37,720 bases of DNA. Source: an uncultured Blautia sp. GTDB lineage: Bacteria; Bacillota; Clostridia; Lachnospirales; Lachnospiraceae. Every line of letters begins with the position of its first letter. Position 1 is the stretch's first letter. The position numbers and the translations under genes were made by a program. The DNA lies in contig CAMOQF010000009.1 of the NCBI GenBank assembly GCA_946622645.1, forward strand, positions 1 to 37,720, in the 5' to 3' direction. The notes beneath the pieces are model-generated. The model did no database searches, had not been told where the DNA came from, and was given only the letters and a program-made list of their open reading frames with translations. Shown piece after piece: positions 37,651-37,720 of this stretch.

Positions 37651-37720
37651 TCCTCTTTTTAATTTACAATGCGTTTTCTGTTATAGGATATCTCATGGCA
37701 GGGGTGCTTTCTCCGAAAGG

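Overview
The window looks like a contiguous chromosomal housekeeping region from a Clostridia/Lachnospiraceae-type Firmicute. Taxonomy is inferred from gene content and gene order only. Most genes are on the minus strand. From left to right I read: pckA (partial), dGTPase no. 1, thrC, a SleB-like cell-wall hydrolase, a TPP-riboswitch-preceded ThiXYZ/NMT1-type ABC operon with an MTH1187/YkoF-type protein, efp, aroK, yqeG, citrate synthase, aminotransferase, gdhA (+), nrdR, a DagK-like lipid kinase plus PAP2 (+), GT2, mutY, a DUF3784-like protein, L,D-transpeptidase, gpmI, ppk1, Ppx/GppA-HD, pheA (CM-PDT), folC, pyrBI (+), class A RNase P RNA, a TGS-uridine-kinase-like protein, an S66 peptidase, trmK, rpoD, dnaG, and dgt no. 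2. I found no CRISPR array, prophage, transposase, defence island or tRNA. The most interesting signals are non-coding: (i) a 21-bp inverted repeat filling the pyrBI promoter spacer, with an extra half-site on the divergent folC -35; (ii) an RNase P RNA with an approximately 139-nt insertion where P12 should be; (iii) a REP/RAYT-like hairpin that contains the stop codon of an ABC ATPase; (iv) a TPP riboswitch directly abutting the efp stop codon. No clearly new multi-gene system was seen.
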